From Halalkalibacter okhensis (GTDB lineage Bacteria; Bacillota; Bacilli; Bacillales; Bacillaceae_D): a stretch of DNA of 64,000 nucleotides. Below are positions 1 to 8,608 of this stretch, piece after piece. The DNA lies in contig NZ_JRJU01000001.1 in assembly GCF_000787375.1 (NCBI RefSeq), positions 1 through 64,000 of the forward strand. The letters run 5' to 3'. How positions within the stretch are numbered: position 1 is the stretch's first letter; every line of letters begins with the position of its first letter. The notes beneath the pieces were generated by a model that ran no database searches, was not told where the DNA came from, and saw nothing but the letters and a program-made list of their open reading frames with translations. A program made the position numbers and the translations under genes.

Positions 1-59
1 TTGTTTCAGTGCCCTCACATATATTTTGTTCCTTTTTGGAACACCTTTACCATATTGTC

Positions 60-2288
60 TTACTGATATAAAGTAACCATCACTTTAAACAAATCTCCAT
101 CAACTTCGATATCTAGATTCCCCCCATGTAAATCAACAATTGATTTGGCTATGGCAAGACCTAGTCCAGATCCTTCCGTATGTCGCGACGTATCTCCACG
201 CTTAAACCGTTCCATTAACTCATCGATATTTTCACCTAATTCATATTTTGTGATATTTTTAAATGAGATGATAATAGAATCTCCTTCTGTTTTAATAGCT
301 ATATACACCCTCGTATTTTCTAATGAATAATGTAATGTATTGACGATAATGTTATCAAAAACTCGCCATATTTTTTGACCGTCGACCACAACTGACACTG
401 GCTGTTCCGGAGTAGAAACTCGAAACTGCAACGTGGAGCCATCAATTTCTTCATTATATTCTGCAAGAGCTTGCTGCAATAATTGAACGATATCTACCTT
501 CTCTTTCATTAATTCAATATTTCCACTGGCCATTTTGGATGCTTCAAATAAATCATCAATTAACACTTTTAGGCGTTTAGATTTTCGATCAATAATTTGA
601 ATATAGGCATTTTGATCCTCTTTTTTGACGTCATTCGCTTTTAATAATTCAGTGTACGTAATAATAGACGTAAGAGGGGTCCTAAGGTCATGACTTACAT
701 TCGTAATAAGCTCTGTTTTTAATCGTTCACTTTTCGCTTGCTCATTTTGAGAACGTTTCATCCCTTGTTTTAAAGTATTGATATCTCTAGCAAGCGTTGC
801 TAAAATTGATTTACCTTTTACCGGTATGTCTTCTTCAAGTTGTCCTATTACTACATGTCTCGCACTTGCTGCAATTCGGTTAAAGTAGCCTATCCTTTTC
901 ATAAGTATAGTAAATACCGGAAGACCTACAATAAATACAAACATTGAATAGAGGAAAAAGATAATTGGATCAAATAAACTTATGACTGCCCCAACGCCAA
1001 ATAGAAAAACGACTCCTGAATAGATCATCACTTGGAGACCTACCCTAGTATGAGAAAAGGCCTCAATCATCGTTTGATACGCCTTATAAACCAATGCTTT
1101 TTGCCCCTCTTGCTTCATCACCGATTTATCTTTAAGCAACTCCATGAAATATTTGCCCTGGATAAAGACTAACCCCATAAATAGTGTGGCCGTCAACAAA
1201 CTCAAGAAAAAGTTTTCATAAAAACGGGAAACATGTTCTACATTAAATAAATAATACGGGCTATGCACTAATTGATTTATGTTGTGTAAAACAATATACA
1301 AACTGATCATAAATAAGAAGGCTTTTCCATCTATAGGAATAACTAAATAATATGATTCAAACCTTCTTAAGTGAAGTCTCTTCATTATGTTCAACCTTTT
1401 ATTTAGGAAAAAACTAGCTATAAGTAGAATGACACCGACAAACGTATAAATAATATAGCCCCACTTTCTCTGTTGATAATCAGAGTAAGAAGTTAAAATG
1501 GGGCTTGCTCCTGCAGTAGAATGAGGGATGGCAATCTTTCCTTCAAATACTCTTGTTCGAGTCTGAAGTACAGGAGTGACCAACTCATCGTAATAAATAG
1601 CCTCAAATTGATCCACACCAGCCTGAAAATAGCCACTTGTTTTTGATGGATAACTTTGCACATAAAGCATCTTGTTACTAGCAAAAAAGTCATTCACTTC
1701 GTCGCTTTTTACCGAGACATTCGTAAACACTTCATCCGTTTCCGTATCCTCAAAGTAATAATGAAAGCCGCCCTTTAACTGAGAAAAATTGGAACGAGTT
1801 TGTTCTAACTTTATAAAGTATTCATCAATTCTTGCTTCCTTTTCTTTTAGAATTTTTGCACGGATGTGCTCGTCACTCATGAAATTATCTGTAATATCTT
1901 CAATTTTCTGATCCCTTTTAGCTTGATAGGCATCCGCTGCCTCTTGATTCTCAGCCTGTAATGCTTCTTGAATCAAATCTTCATACTGAACCTTTATTGT
2001 CGCAATTTGATCTGACAAATCTCCATACCGATATCGATGTTCTTCAATTTCATCTTCGGTAATAATAATGGCCTCTTTTACTTCTTCTTTTGTCATTTGA
2101 TTTAATTCATAGACACTTAGCTGATTAACAAAGTCTTCAAATTGATACTCAAACTCGTCCGATTGAAAAAAATCCTTCGTGCTAAATTCTATTCCATAAG
2201 TCCATCCTGCTATCACACCACTTATCCCAAACGTGAATAATACGAGCCAGCCGAGCACTAACGCTCTATTTTTCCATTTTGTATCCAA
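60..2288 (-). CDS. Sensor histidine kinase, multi-pass membrane
   Basis: A 742-residue sensor kinase. One N-terminal membrane segment (about 9-29) is followed by a large charged, coiled-coil-rich extracytoplasmic part to about residue 270, then five or six further membrane segments to about 465, a HisKA domain and a HATPase_c domain. The phospho-acceptor is His533 in the motif SHDLRTPLTS; the G2 box near the C-terminus (GSGLGLAIAKS) is intact. The usual G1 box (DxGxG) is not seen: the matching stretch reads ISFKNITKYE. The start is TTG, with AAGGTGG about 9 bases upstream inside the preceding response regulator gene; the two genes overlap by 23 bp, so translation is probably coupled. The kinase should phosphorylate that regulator. 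The signal sensed is unknown. Confidence 0.9.
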   Translation of the reverse strand: MDTKWKNRALVLGWLVLFTFGISGVIAGWTYGIEFSTKDFFQSDEFEYQFEDFVNQLSVYELNQMTKEEVKEAIIITEDEIEEHRYRYGDLSDQIATIKVQYEDLIQEALQAENQEAADAYQAKRDQKIEDITDNFMSDEHIRAKILKEKEARIDEYFIKLEQTRSNFSQLKGGFHYYFEDTETDEVFTNVSVKSDEVNDFFASNKMLYVQSYPSKTSGYFQAGVDQFEAIYYDELVTPVLQTRTRVFEGKIAIPHSTAGASPILTSYSDYQQRKWGYIIYTFVGVILLIASFFLNKRLNIMKRLHLRRFESYYLVIPIDGKAFLFMISLYIVLHNINQLVHSPYYLFNVEHVSRFYENFFLSLLTATLFMGLVFIQGKYFMELLKDKSVMKQEGQKALVYKAYQTMIEAFSHTRVGLQVMIYSGVVFLFGVGAVISLFDPIIFFLYSMFVFIVGLPVFTILMKRIGYFNRIAASARHVVIGQLEEDIPVKGKSILATLARDINTLKQGMKRSQNEQAKSERLKTELITNVSHDLRTPLTSIITYTELLKANDVKKEDQNAYIQIIDRKSKRLKVLIDDLFEASKMASGNIELMKEKVDIVQLLQQALAEYNEEIDGSTLQFRVSTPEQPVSVVVDGQKIWRVFDNIIVNTLHYSLENTRVYIAIKTEGDSIIISFKNITKYELGENIDELMERFKRGDTSRHTEGSGLGLAIAKSIVDLHGGNLDIEVDGDLFKVMVTLYQ

Positions 2289-2958
2289 CTCCCCACACCA
2301 CCTTCAAATATCTTGGATTTTTCGGATCAATTTCAATTTTTTCTCGTATTTTTCGAATATGAACAGCAACTGTATTTTCGGCATTATAATGCGGTTCCTT
2401 CCAAACCCGTTCATAAATTTCATGTATTGAAAACACACGCCCTGCATGGGTCATAAGCAGTTCTACCATTTTGTATTCAATCGGTGTTAGTTTGACACTT
2501 TCACCATGAGCTTTCACTTCTTTTGCTGATTGGTCCAATGTCAAACCATTTAGATCAATAACCTTTTCCATCCCTTCGTAAGTACCTAAAGTAACATACC
2601 TCCTAAGTTGCGATTTCACTCTAGCTATCAATTCGAGCGGATTAAAAGGTTTGGCAACATAATCATCAGCTCCTACTTGCAAGCCTAGAATCTTGTCTGT
2701 ATCTTCACTCTTGGCACTCAGGATAATAATCGGTATATTTTTTTCTTCACGTATTCTAAACGTGGTTGCGATTCCATCTAGTCGGGGCATCATTACATCT
2801 AAAATAATTAAATGGATTGCCTGTTCATTTAATATTTCTAAAGCTTCAATCCCATCCTTTGCCTTAATCACGGTAATCCCTTCATTTTTTAAATAAATTT
2901 CAATTGCATCACGAATTTCCAATTCATCATCAACAACCAATACAAAATACTCATTCAT
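2266..2958 (-). CDS. OmpR/PhoB-family response regulator
   Basis: A 230-residue two-domain regulator. The receiver domain has the acidic pair D10-D11, phospho-acceptor D54 in LDVMMPRLDG, and the conserved lysine in YVAKPFNPLEL. A winged-helix DNA-binding domain follows (about 130-228, ending in the typical VWGVGYK). I chose the ATG at 2958 because AAAGGAGGG lies 8 bases upstream; a longer frame reaching 2994 has no such site. It precedes and overlaps the histidine kinase gene, its likely partner. Target genes cannot be read from the sequence. Confidence 0.93.
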   Translation of the reverse strand: MNEYFVLVVDDELEIRDAIEIYLKNEGITVIKAKDGIEALEILNEQAIHLIILDVMMPRLDGIATTFRIREEKNIPIIILSAKSEDTDKILGLQVGADDYVAKPFNPLELIARVKSQLRRYVTLGTYEGMEKVIDLNGLTLDQSAKEVKAHGESVKLTPIEYKMVELLMTHAGRVFSIHEIYERVWKEPHYNAENTVAVHIRKIREKIEIDPKNPRYLKVVWGVGYKMEK

Positions 2959-3091
2959 CTGGCCTTCCCTCCTTTCGAAATTTATATATCTCAAGTGTTA
3001 GTTACATTGTAGCTAGGAAATCTTAACATTCCGTTAGCAAACATCTTAAGAATTTCTTAATTTATTTTTGTATTTTCTTACATGAAACACC

Positions 3092-3130
3092 AAAAACGCG
3101 AAGATACGATCCCCGTTTCTTCGCGTTTTT
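3092..3130 (-). terminator. Rho-independent terminator after yycC-like gene
   Basis: Perfect inverted repeat AAAAACGCGAAGA / TCTTCGCGTTTTT with a 13-nt loop. The run of T on either strand would let it work both ways; it most naturally ends the small YycC-like gene and insulates the response regulator. Confidence 0.85.
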
Positions 3131-3157
3131 ATACATGCTGATTTTTTAAGTTTCGGT

Positions 3158-3304
3158 TTATTTATCCTTTTTCTCACTTTCTTGTAACTCAGCAAGCTTC
3201 GCTAACAAAATATGTTGAGGCATATGCATAATTTGTTCAATTGGGACATTTAACGACTCTGATAGCTTCTGCGCTGTTTCAGCCGAAATTTGCAACGGTC
3301 TCAT
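3158..3304 (-). CDS. yycC: YycC-like small protein
   Basis: A 48-residue protein beginning MRPLQISAETAQKLSESL and containing IEQIMHMPQHILL, which I recognise as the YycC family of Bacillus small proteins of unknown function. A ribosome-binding site (AAAGGGAGATGA) precedes the ATG. It is flanked by a terminator downstream and by an inverted repeat shared with the divergent L,D-transpeptidase gene upstream. No signal peptide or cysteines; predicted cytosolic and largely helical. Confidence 0.8.
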   Translation of the reverse strand: MRPLQISAETAQKLSESLNVPIEQIMHMPQHILLAKLAELQESEKKDK

Positions 3305-3410
3305 AAAATCATCTCCCTTTCCATTTCCATATTACCTTTATTAAACCATAAGAATAGAATGAGATACAATAATCCCTTTCATTCTCAAAGAATAATTACA
3401 ATTTCATTTT

Positions 3411-3453
3411 CAACCTATGTAACGTTCTATTCACTCAAAAGTTACATAGGTTG
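3411..3453. repeat. Perfect 13-bp inverted repeat in a divergent intergenic region
   Basis: CAACCTATGTAAC and GTTACATAGGTTG are exact reverse complements separated by 17 bp. The right arm ends 26 bp before the L,D-transpeptidase start. No T run follows on either strand, so it looks more like an operator or a 5' UTR stem than a terminator. Confidence 0.7.
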
Positions 3454-3479
3454 ATACAAAAGTAAAAAGGAGGATGTGC

Positions 3480-3974
3480 ATGATTCATACCGTTCAAGCA
3501 GGAGAGACATTATTTTCAATTTCGGAAGACTATCGAGTTCCTTTCCAAGAGTTAGTTGCAGCAAATCCCGGTATAAATCCAGATTGGATTCTTATTGGGC
3601 AAAGACTAAATATACCAGGCCTTCCCTCTCCCCAAATGATCCCCTTCTCTATCCATGTCTCACTTACCAATCGAACGTTGACCTTAATGGCTCAAGATCA
3701 GATTCAAAAGGTTTACCCTGTTGGTGTAGGTCGTGTTCTGCACGAAACACCCGTTGGGGATTTTATTATCATTAATAAAGCACCAAACCCAGGAGGACCT
3801 TTTGGTACAATGTGGATGAGTCTGTCAAAGAAACATTATGGAATTCACGGTACAAACGATCCTCAATCAATTGGACATTATGTCTCACGAGGCTGTATTC
3901 GAATGTTTAATCACGATGTTGAAGAATTAGCTCACACCGTCCCAATAGGTACATCTGTATTCATCAGGCCTTAA
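3480..3974 (+). CDS. LysM and YkuD-domain L,D-transpeptidase
   Basis: A 164-residue cell-wall enzyme. An N-terminal LysM peptidoglycan-binding domain (about 3-46, starting with [13 protein letters not shown]) is followed by a YkuD catalytic domain with the H123-G-T and S-R-G-C139-I-R motifs; C139 is the expected nucleophile. Members make 3-3 peptide cross-links, and the B. subtilis YkuD of this size is a spore-coat-associated protein. There is no classical signal peptide, which fits YkuD. The start at 3480 is preferred over an in-frame ATG at 3474 because AAAAAGGAGG directly abuts the earlier codon but leaves 6 bases before the later one. Confidence 0.9.
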   Translation: MIHTVQAGETLFSISEDYRVPFQELVAANPGINPDWILIGQRLNIPGLPSPQMIPFSIHVSLTNRTLTLMAQDQIQKVYPVGVGRVLHETPVGDFIIINKAPNPGGPFGTMWMSLSKKHYGIHGTNDPQSIGHYVSRGCIRMFNHDVEELAHTVPIGTSVFIRP

Positions 3975-4104
3975 CATCACAACGGTTAGTTTGCCATGCT
4001 TGAACAACCTTATTATTATGAAGCAATTCCTTTGCATGCAATTCATTCTTAATCTATCCTCCTTTGTGATAAACTGGTAAAAACAAGTGAACGGAGGAGG
4101 ATAT

Positions 4105-5256
4105 ATGAATCTTCAAACAGTGGATACGAACGAAGAGAGAAAGCAGATCGTTCACCAAACTGCTCAAGCCTTTTTGTCGCGTGCACAAAAGCATGATGAA
4201 GAAAACACATTTCCAATGGAAAACATTCAAGAGCTAAAAGAAATTGGCTATACCACCCTCACGATTCCAAAAGAATTTGGTGGAGTAGGTCTCCCATTAG
4301 TTGACTGGCTTTCTTTACAAGAAGTGATTGCTACATATGATGGTTCAACATCCTTATCCATTGGATGGCATATGGGGATCATTACTCAAATCACTGAAAA
4401 TCGATCTTGGCCTGAAAATATTCTAGACCGCGTTCTTTATGAAGTGCTACATGAAGGAAAATTATTAAATGCTGCAGCCTCAGAGCCTGAAACAGGCAGT
4501 CCAACTCGGGGTGGAAAGCCTACGACCATAGCCAAAAGAGAAAAAGATGCCTGGGTCATTAACGGTAGAAAGAGCTTTACATCTATGGCACCAGCGCTCG
4601 ATTATTTTATCGTTTCAGCAACAATGGAAGACGACCGGGTAGGAAACTTTTTAATTCATCACACAGACCTGGGAGTAAAAATTGAGGAAACATGGAATTC
4701 TATTGCCATGAGAGGAACAGCAAGTCATGATCTCCATTTAAAAAATGTCCGTATACCAAGAGATCATTTCCTTGAAATCATTCATCCTGGCAAAAAAAGT
4801 CCAGCTGGCTGGCTTTTGCATATTCCGGCTTGTTATTTAGGAATAGCCCAAGCTGCTCAAAACTTTGCGGTTGAATTCGCAAAAACCTATTCTCCCAATA
4901 GTTTATCTACGTCGATAAAAGACCTTCCAAACGTCCAAGTCAAAATAGGAGAAAATGAGGCGGATTTAATTCAAGCACGATATTTTTTATATGGAGTTGC
5001 AAAAAAATGGGATACAAGTTCTCAAAATGAGCGCCTAGCGATGCAATCTGAACTAAGTGCAGTGAAATATCAAGTTGTTAATAGTGCGGTAAACATTGTT
5101 GACCGAGCGATGCGAGTTGTCGGGGCTCAAAGCTTATTTAAAGAAAATCCAATCCAACGCTACTACCGTGATGTTCGGGCCGGACTTCATAATCCGCCAA
5201 TGGATGACCGAACGATCGTCACACTTGCTTTCGAAGCTTTTGAAAGCTCTAAATAA
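4105..5256 (+). CDS. Acyl-CoA dehydrogenase family protein, YdbM-like
   Basis: A 383-residue flavoprotein with the three-part acyl-CoA dehydrogenase fold: N-terminal helices, a central beta domain (ETGSPTRGGKPT, MRGTASHDLHLKNVRIP) and a C-terminal helical domain. It resembles B. subtilis YdbM. The C-terminal end reads YYRDVRAGLHNPPMDDRT, the form seen in DszC-type flavin monooxygenases, and the catalytic glutamate of typical dehydrogenases is not evident there; oxygenase activity is therefore possible. ATG 4105 follows GGAGGAGG at good spacing; a GTG at 4087 is less likely. It stands alone, with no beta-oxidation partners, so the substrate is unknown. Confidence 0.82.
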   Translation: MNLQTVDTNEERKQIVHQTAQAFLSRAQKHDEENTFPMENIQELKEIGYTTLTIPKEFGGVGLPLVDWLSLQEVIATYDGSTSLSIGWHMGIITQITENRSWPENILDRVLYEVLHEGKLLNAAASEPETGSPTRGGKPTTIAKREKDAWVINGRKSFTSMAPALDYFIVSATMEDDRVGNFLIHHTDLGVKIEETWNSIAMRGTASHDLHLKNVRIPRDHFLEIIHPGKKSPAGWLLHIPACYLGIAQAAQNFAVEFAKTYSPNSLSTSIKDLPNVQVKIGENEADLIQARYFLYGVAKKWDTSSQNERLAMQSELSAVKYQVVNSAVNIVDRAMRVVGAQSLFKENPIQRYYRDVRAGLHNPPMDDRTIVTLAFEAFESSK

Positions 5257-5277
5257 AGAAATAATGTTACGAACAGG

Positions 5278-5311
5278 CTGTCCAAAAGGTCAAAAAATAC
5301 CTTTTGGACAG
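5278..5311. terminator. Hairpin after acyl-CoA dehydrogenase homologue
   Basis: CTGTCCAAAAGGT pairs perfectly with ACCTTTTGGACAG over an 8-nt loop, 21 bp after the stop codon. No proper T run follows on the plus strand, so termination may be weak; it could also be a copy of a dispersed hairpin repeat. Confidence 0.6.
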
Positions 5312-5445
5312 CGAAGGAACTGAAAAGGAAAAATACTAGACTTAAAAGAAATAAACAGATGACCCTTAATACGCGGAACAGTTAAAATACCACATTCTCC
5401 AATAATTCTTTGAGACCGTTGATTAAAAAGACTTCCCCGCCCTTT

Positions 5446-5577
5446 TCAATCCCCTCTGTCTTCAGCTGTGTCATTTTCATCATTGTACGCCTGTATTTGA
5501 TCAAATTGACCCTTTTCCGTATGCATCTTTACTATAGGAAAAGTTTTAAATCGATCATCCATATAAAACCGATGCAT
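5446..5577 (-). pseudogene. Possible decayed or spurious short reading frame
   Basis: A 43-codon frame (MHRFYMDDRFKT...) lies in the 485-bp gap between the dehydrogenase homologue and the hydroxyacid oxidase. The same frame stays protein-like on both sides of its stops, upstream (IDYDQSYLVDSGEQR, then stop) and downstream (SLFNQRSQRIIGECG after a TGA), which suggests the remains of a longer gene. I do not recognise the family and see no good ribosome-binding site. The rest of the gap shows only the hairpin at 5278-5311. Confidence 0.25.
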
Positions 5578-5741
5578 CTGTGTTCTTTACCTTTGTTCAC
5601 CTGAATCAACTAGATAGCTTTGATCATAATCAATCAAAACTTTAATAGTAGCTAACTTCAAAAAAGAGTGCCTCTTCACAACTCAACCATGGACATTTGA
5701 TATCTCATAATTGATTCATAAAAAAACACTCTTATCTCTAT

Positions 5742-6845
5742 TTACGTTTTTACTACTTCGATTTGTTGCAGAGAAGATAAATCTGTTTCACCCGATAATG
5801 CAAGTGCTGATTGGATTTCAGCTATTAATTGCGTAATGACCGTTTCTACTCCGTCCTGCCCATTTGTGAGTCCGTAAGCAAAAAGCCTACCAATTAAAAC
5901 GCTATCGGCACCTAGGGCAAGCGCTTTGATTACGTCTGAACCACGACGTATGCCACCGTCAAAGAGGATGTCGATTTGGCCTTTCACCTCATCAACAATA
6001 GCTGGCAATGCATCAATACTACTGATTGAACCGTCTAGTTGTCTTCCTCCGTGATTTGAAACGACAATTCCATTAACTCCGTGGTCCATAGCTAACTTTG
6101 CGTCACCTGCATGTAAAATCCCTTTTAGGACAATAGGTAGGTTGGTTTTCGAACGGAGCCACTTAACGTTTTCCCATGTTAATGATGGATTAAACAAACG
6201 AGAGGAGACTTCCGCAATCGCTTCTTGCGTTTCTTCAGTGATTAACTTCGCCTTCTCTTTAAAAACAGGATCAGTCAAATAATTCCCTAAGCCTTGTCCT
6301 TTACTTAATGGAAAGTATTGATTTTGTTTGTCCTGCTCTCTAAAGCCAAGGATCGGGGTATCGACTGTAACAAAAATAGCTGAATATCCACATTTCTCCG
6401 CGCGTTTCACAAAACTTAAAGCAATATCGTCATCACTTGGCCAGTACAGTTGAAAGAAACGCGGAGCATCTCCCATCACTTTTGCTATTTCTTCCATTGA
6501 ACTCGTCGAAACCGTACTAACGGTATACGGAACTTGATGAATTGCAGCAGCTTTTGCTGCAGCTAATTCTCCTTCTTGATGAATGATTGTTTGAAATCCT
6601 ACTGGTGCTAGAGCAAAGGGAACCGGAGAAACTGTTCCAAGGATGTCTTTCGTCAAGTCCACTTTTGATACATTCCGTAAAACACGAGGGACTATTTTCC
6701 ATTGCTTAAATCCTTCCGTATTGCTTTGAAGAGTTTCTTCTATTCCGGCACCACTTTGAATGTATTCAAACGCGCCTTTTTCTAAACGCTCTTTAGCAAC
6801 TCGTTCCCACTCTTCAGGAGATCTAAAACCAATAGTTTGTGACAT
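5742..6845 (-). CDS. FMN-dependent alpha-hydroxyacid oxidase (lactate monooxygenase-like)
   Basis: A 367-residue TIM-barrel flavoprotein of the glycolate/lactate oxidase family. Visible family motifs are LAPVGFQ near residue 80, YWPSDDD, VTVDTPILGFRE, LPIVLKGIL and SNHGGRQLDG, whose histidine is the expected catalytic base, plus the FMN-binding FDGGIRRGSDV. The loop GQGLGNYLTDPVF is closer to lactate 2-monooxygenase than to LldD. It would oxidise an L-2-hydroxyacid such as lactate, or the hydroxy analogue of an amino acid. AGGAAGGG precedes the ATG. It follows metI by 17 bp, so it is probably the last gene of the metQNI-containing operon. Confidence 0.85.
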   Translation of the reverse strand: MSQTIGFRSPEEWERVAKERLEKGAFEYIQSGAGIEETLQSNTEGFKQWKIVPRVLRNVSKVDLTKDILGTVSPVPFALAPVGFQTIIHQEGELAAAKAAAIHQVPYTVSTVSTSSMEEIAKVMGDAPRFFQLYWPSDDDIALSFVKRAEKCGYSAIFVTVDTPILGFREQDKQNQYFPLSKGQGLGNYLTDPVFKEKAKLITEETQEAIAEVSSRLFNPSLTWENVKWLRSKTNLPIVLKGILHAGDAKLAMDHGVNGIVVSNHGGRQLDGSISSIDALPAIVDEVKGQIDILFDGGIRRGSDVIKALALGADSVLIGRLFAYGLTNGQDGVETVITQLIAEIQSALALSGETDLSSLQQIEVVKT

Positions 6846-6862
6846 TTTTTGTCCCTTCCTCT

Positions 6863-7534
6863 CTAATCTTTTTTCAACCTAGCTGCAACTCGGTTTCCTA
6901 ATGATTGAATACCCTGTACTAGAATAATGAGGATAATGACTGTTGCGTACATCACTTCTGGTTCATAACGCAAATGTCCAAAACGGTAGGCTAAGTCTCC
7001 TAGTCCACCAGCACCAACCAGTCCGGCCATGGCGGTTGCACCAATCAACCCGATAGTGGCAATCGTTAAACCTAAAATAAGAGAAGGTCTTGCTTCTCGG
7101 ACCATAACATGCCAAATGATATGCCTCGTTTTAATTCCCATCGCTTCATAGGCTTCTAATACTCCTTTATCAACTTCAAGCAGCGCTGATTCCATTAATC
7201 TTGCGATGTAGGGAGCTGTGTACACAACAAGTGGTACAATTACCCCTTTAACCCCCATTGATGTTCCAACAATAAATTTGGTAAAAGGTAAAATAAAGAA
7301 CAGTAAAATAATAAATGGGATCGAGCGTGTAATATTAATAACAATATTTAATACTTGATAGACAAATTTATTTTCTAAACTTTTATTAGGTCTTGTTAAA
7401 ACAAGTAGTGTTCCTAAAGGCAAGGCAATAACAATAGAAATGATTAATGAAATTGAAACCATCTGAAACGTTTCAATGGTTGCTTTCCATATAGGATCTC
7501 CCCAACGATCTAAAAATTCAGTTATTTGAAACAT
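6863..7534 (-). CDS. metI: Methionine-type ABC transporter permease
   Basis: A 223-residue inner-membrane permease with about five membrane segments and the coupling motif EAYEAMGIKTRHIIWHVMVREARPS that contacts the ATPase. Size and sequence match the MetI/MetP subunit of methionine importers (MUT family). It starts 1 bp beyond the stop of metN, with AAAGGGTG as ribosome-binding site. Family members import L- or D-methionine or related compounds. Confidence 0.92.
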   Translation of the reverse strand: MFQITEFLDRWGDPIWKATIETFQMVSISLIISIVIALPLGTLLVLTRPNKSLENKFVYQVLNIVINITRSIPFIILLFFILPFTKFIVGTSMGVKGVIVPLVVYTAPYIARLMESALLEVDKGVLEAYEAMGIKTRHIIWHVMVREARPSLILGLTIATIGLIGATAMAGLVGAGGLGDLAYRFGHLRYEPEVMYATVIILIILVQGIQSLGNRVAARLKKD

Positions 7535-7535
7535 G

Positions 7536-8549
7536 TTATAAATTCACCCTTTCTACGTGCACACCCTCTGCTTCTAAATAAGTTATGGCCGCCTCCGTTT
7601 GTTCTTGTATTCCTTGTAAGTGAATAACCATTCGACCATACGGCTCGTTTTTCAATTGAACGATGTTTCCAGATAATATATTGGTGTACACTTCAAATTT
7701 CTTAGCCACTTCAGCAAGAGCTGGCTTCCCTGTGGAGTGGTCTACAAAGGACAAACGAATCACAGGGCCTTGTTCATTTAATGAATTAAGCACCTCAGTG
7801 GGAATATCTTCTGGAAATAGGCTATTGATAAACTTCTTTGTTGTATCTGTTGTTGATTTCGAGAAGATATCAATAACTTTTCCTTCTTCAATGACTTTTC
7901 CATTCTCCATTACAGCTACCCTATCGCAAATTTTTTGAACTACATGCATTTCATGTGTAATTAACAAGATCGTAATTCCAAATTCTTTATTTATCTTTAA
8001 AAGCAATGAAAGAATTGATTCTGTCGTCTCTGGATCAAGAGCACTCGTTGCCTCATCACTTAATAAGACATCTGGCTCATGGGAAAGAGCTCGGGCAATG
8101 GCCACTCGTTGCTTTTGACCACCTGAAAGCTGACTAGGAAACGAATCAGCTTTCGCTTCTAGACCAACAACAGCTAAATACTTTTTCACTCTCTCATCAA
8201 TTTCCGTTTTTGCAATCCCTGTTAGCTTTAATGGAATCGCGATATTTTCATAGACAGTAGCTGTTTTCAAAAGATTAAACCCTTGAAAGATCATTCCGAT
8301 GTTTTGTCTCGCTTCACGAAGTTTATTCGTTGATAATTTAGTCATGGATACCCCGTTAACGTCGATTTCTCCTTCACTCGGCTTTTCTAGCATATTTACA
8401 CAACGAATGAGTGTACTTTTCCCGGCACCACTATAACCAATCACTCCATAAATTTCACCCTTTTTCACATGGATAGAAACATTATCTAACGCCTTAACCG
8501 TTGATTTCTTTGACACAAATGTTTTTGATACCTGCTTTAATTCGATCAT
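7536..8549 (-). CDS. metN: Methionine-type ABC transporter ATP-binding protein
   Basis: A 337-residue ATPase with Walker A GYSGAGKST near residue 38, signature LSGGQKQR, Walker B LLSDEATSALD, and a C-terminal NIL domain (about 260-337) that in MetN binds methionine and mediates trans-inhibition. It works with MetI and the MetQ lipoprotein encoded on either side. It is separated from metQ by an intercistronic hairpin, which should lower its expression relative to the binding protein. Confidence 0.93.
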   Translation of the reverse strand: MIELKQVSKTFVSKKSTVKALDNVSIHVKKGEIYGVIGYSGAGKSTLIRCVNMLEKPSEGEIDVNGVSMTKLSTNKLREARQNIGMIFQGFNLLKTATVYENIAIPLKLTGIAKTEIDERVKKYLAVVGLEAKADSFPSQLSGGQKQRVAIARALSHEPDVLLSDEATSALDPETTESILSLLLKINKEFGITILLITHEMHVVQKICDRVAVMENGKVIEEGKVIDIFSKSTTDTTKKFINSLFPEDIPTEVLNSLNEQGPVIRLSFVDHSTGKPALAEVAKKFEVYTNILSGNIVQLKNEPYGRMVIHLQGIQEQTEAAITYLEAEGVHVERVNL

Positions 8550-8567
8550 GTTTCGTCAACTCCTTAA

Positions 8568-8600
8568 TTAAAAAAGAGGGTGACCATCGTCACCACTCTC
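8568..8600 (-). terminator. Intercistronic attenuating hairpin between metQ and metN
   Basis: On the minus strand GAGAGTGGTGAC and GTCACCCTC form a stem followed by six T. Lying between metQ and metN in one operon, it would let only part of transcription pass, giving excess binding protein. Confidence 0.75.
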
Positions 8601-8608
8601 AGATTACT

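Noticed and set aside
2233-2430. Plus-strand frame over the response regulator 3' end
   Set aside because: Antisense shadow of two well-supported genes, no start signal.
5410-5604. A 64-codon plus-strand frame in the gap before the oxidase gene
   Set aside because: No ribosome-binding site and unconvincing composition; the opposite strand looks more protein-like.
5660-5735. AAGAGTG/CACTCTT pair as terminator of the hydroxyacid oxidase gene
   Set aside because: Stem of 7 bp with a loop near 57 nt; too weak to call.
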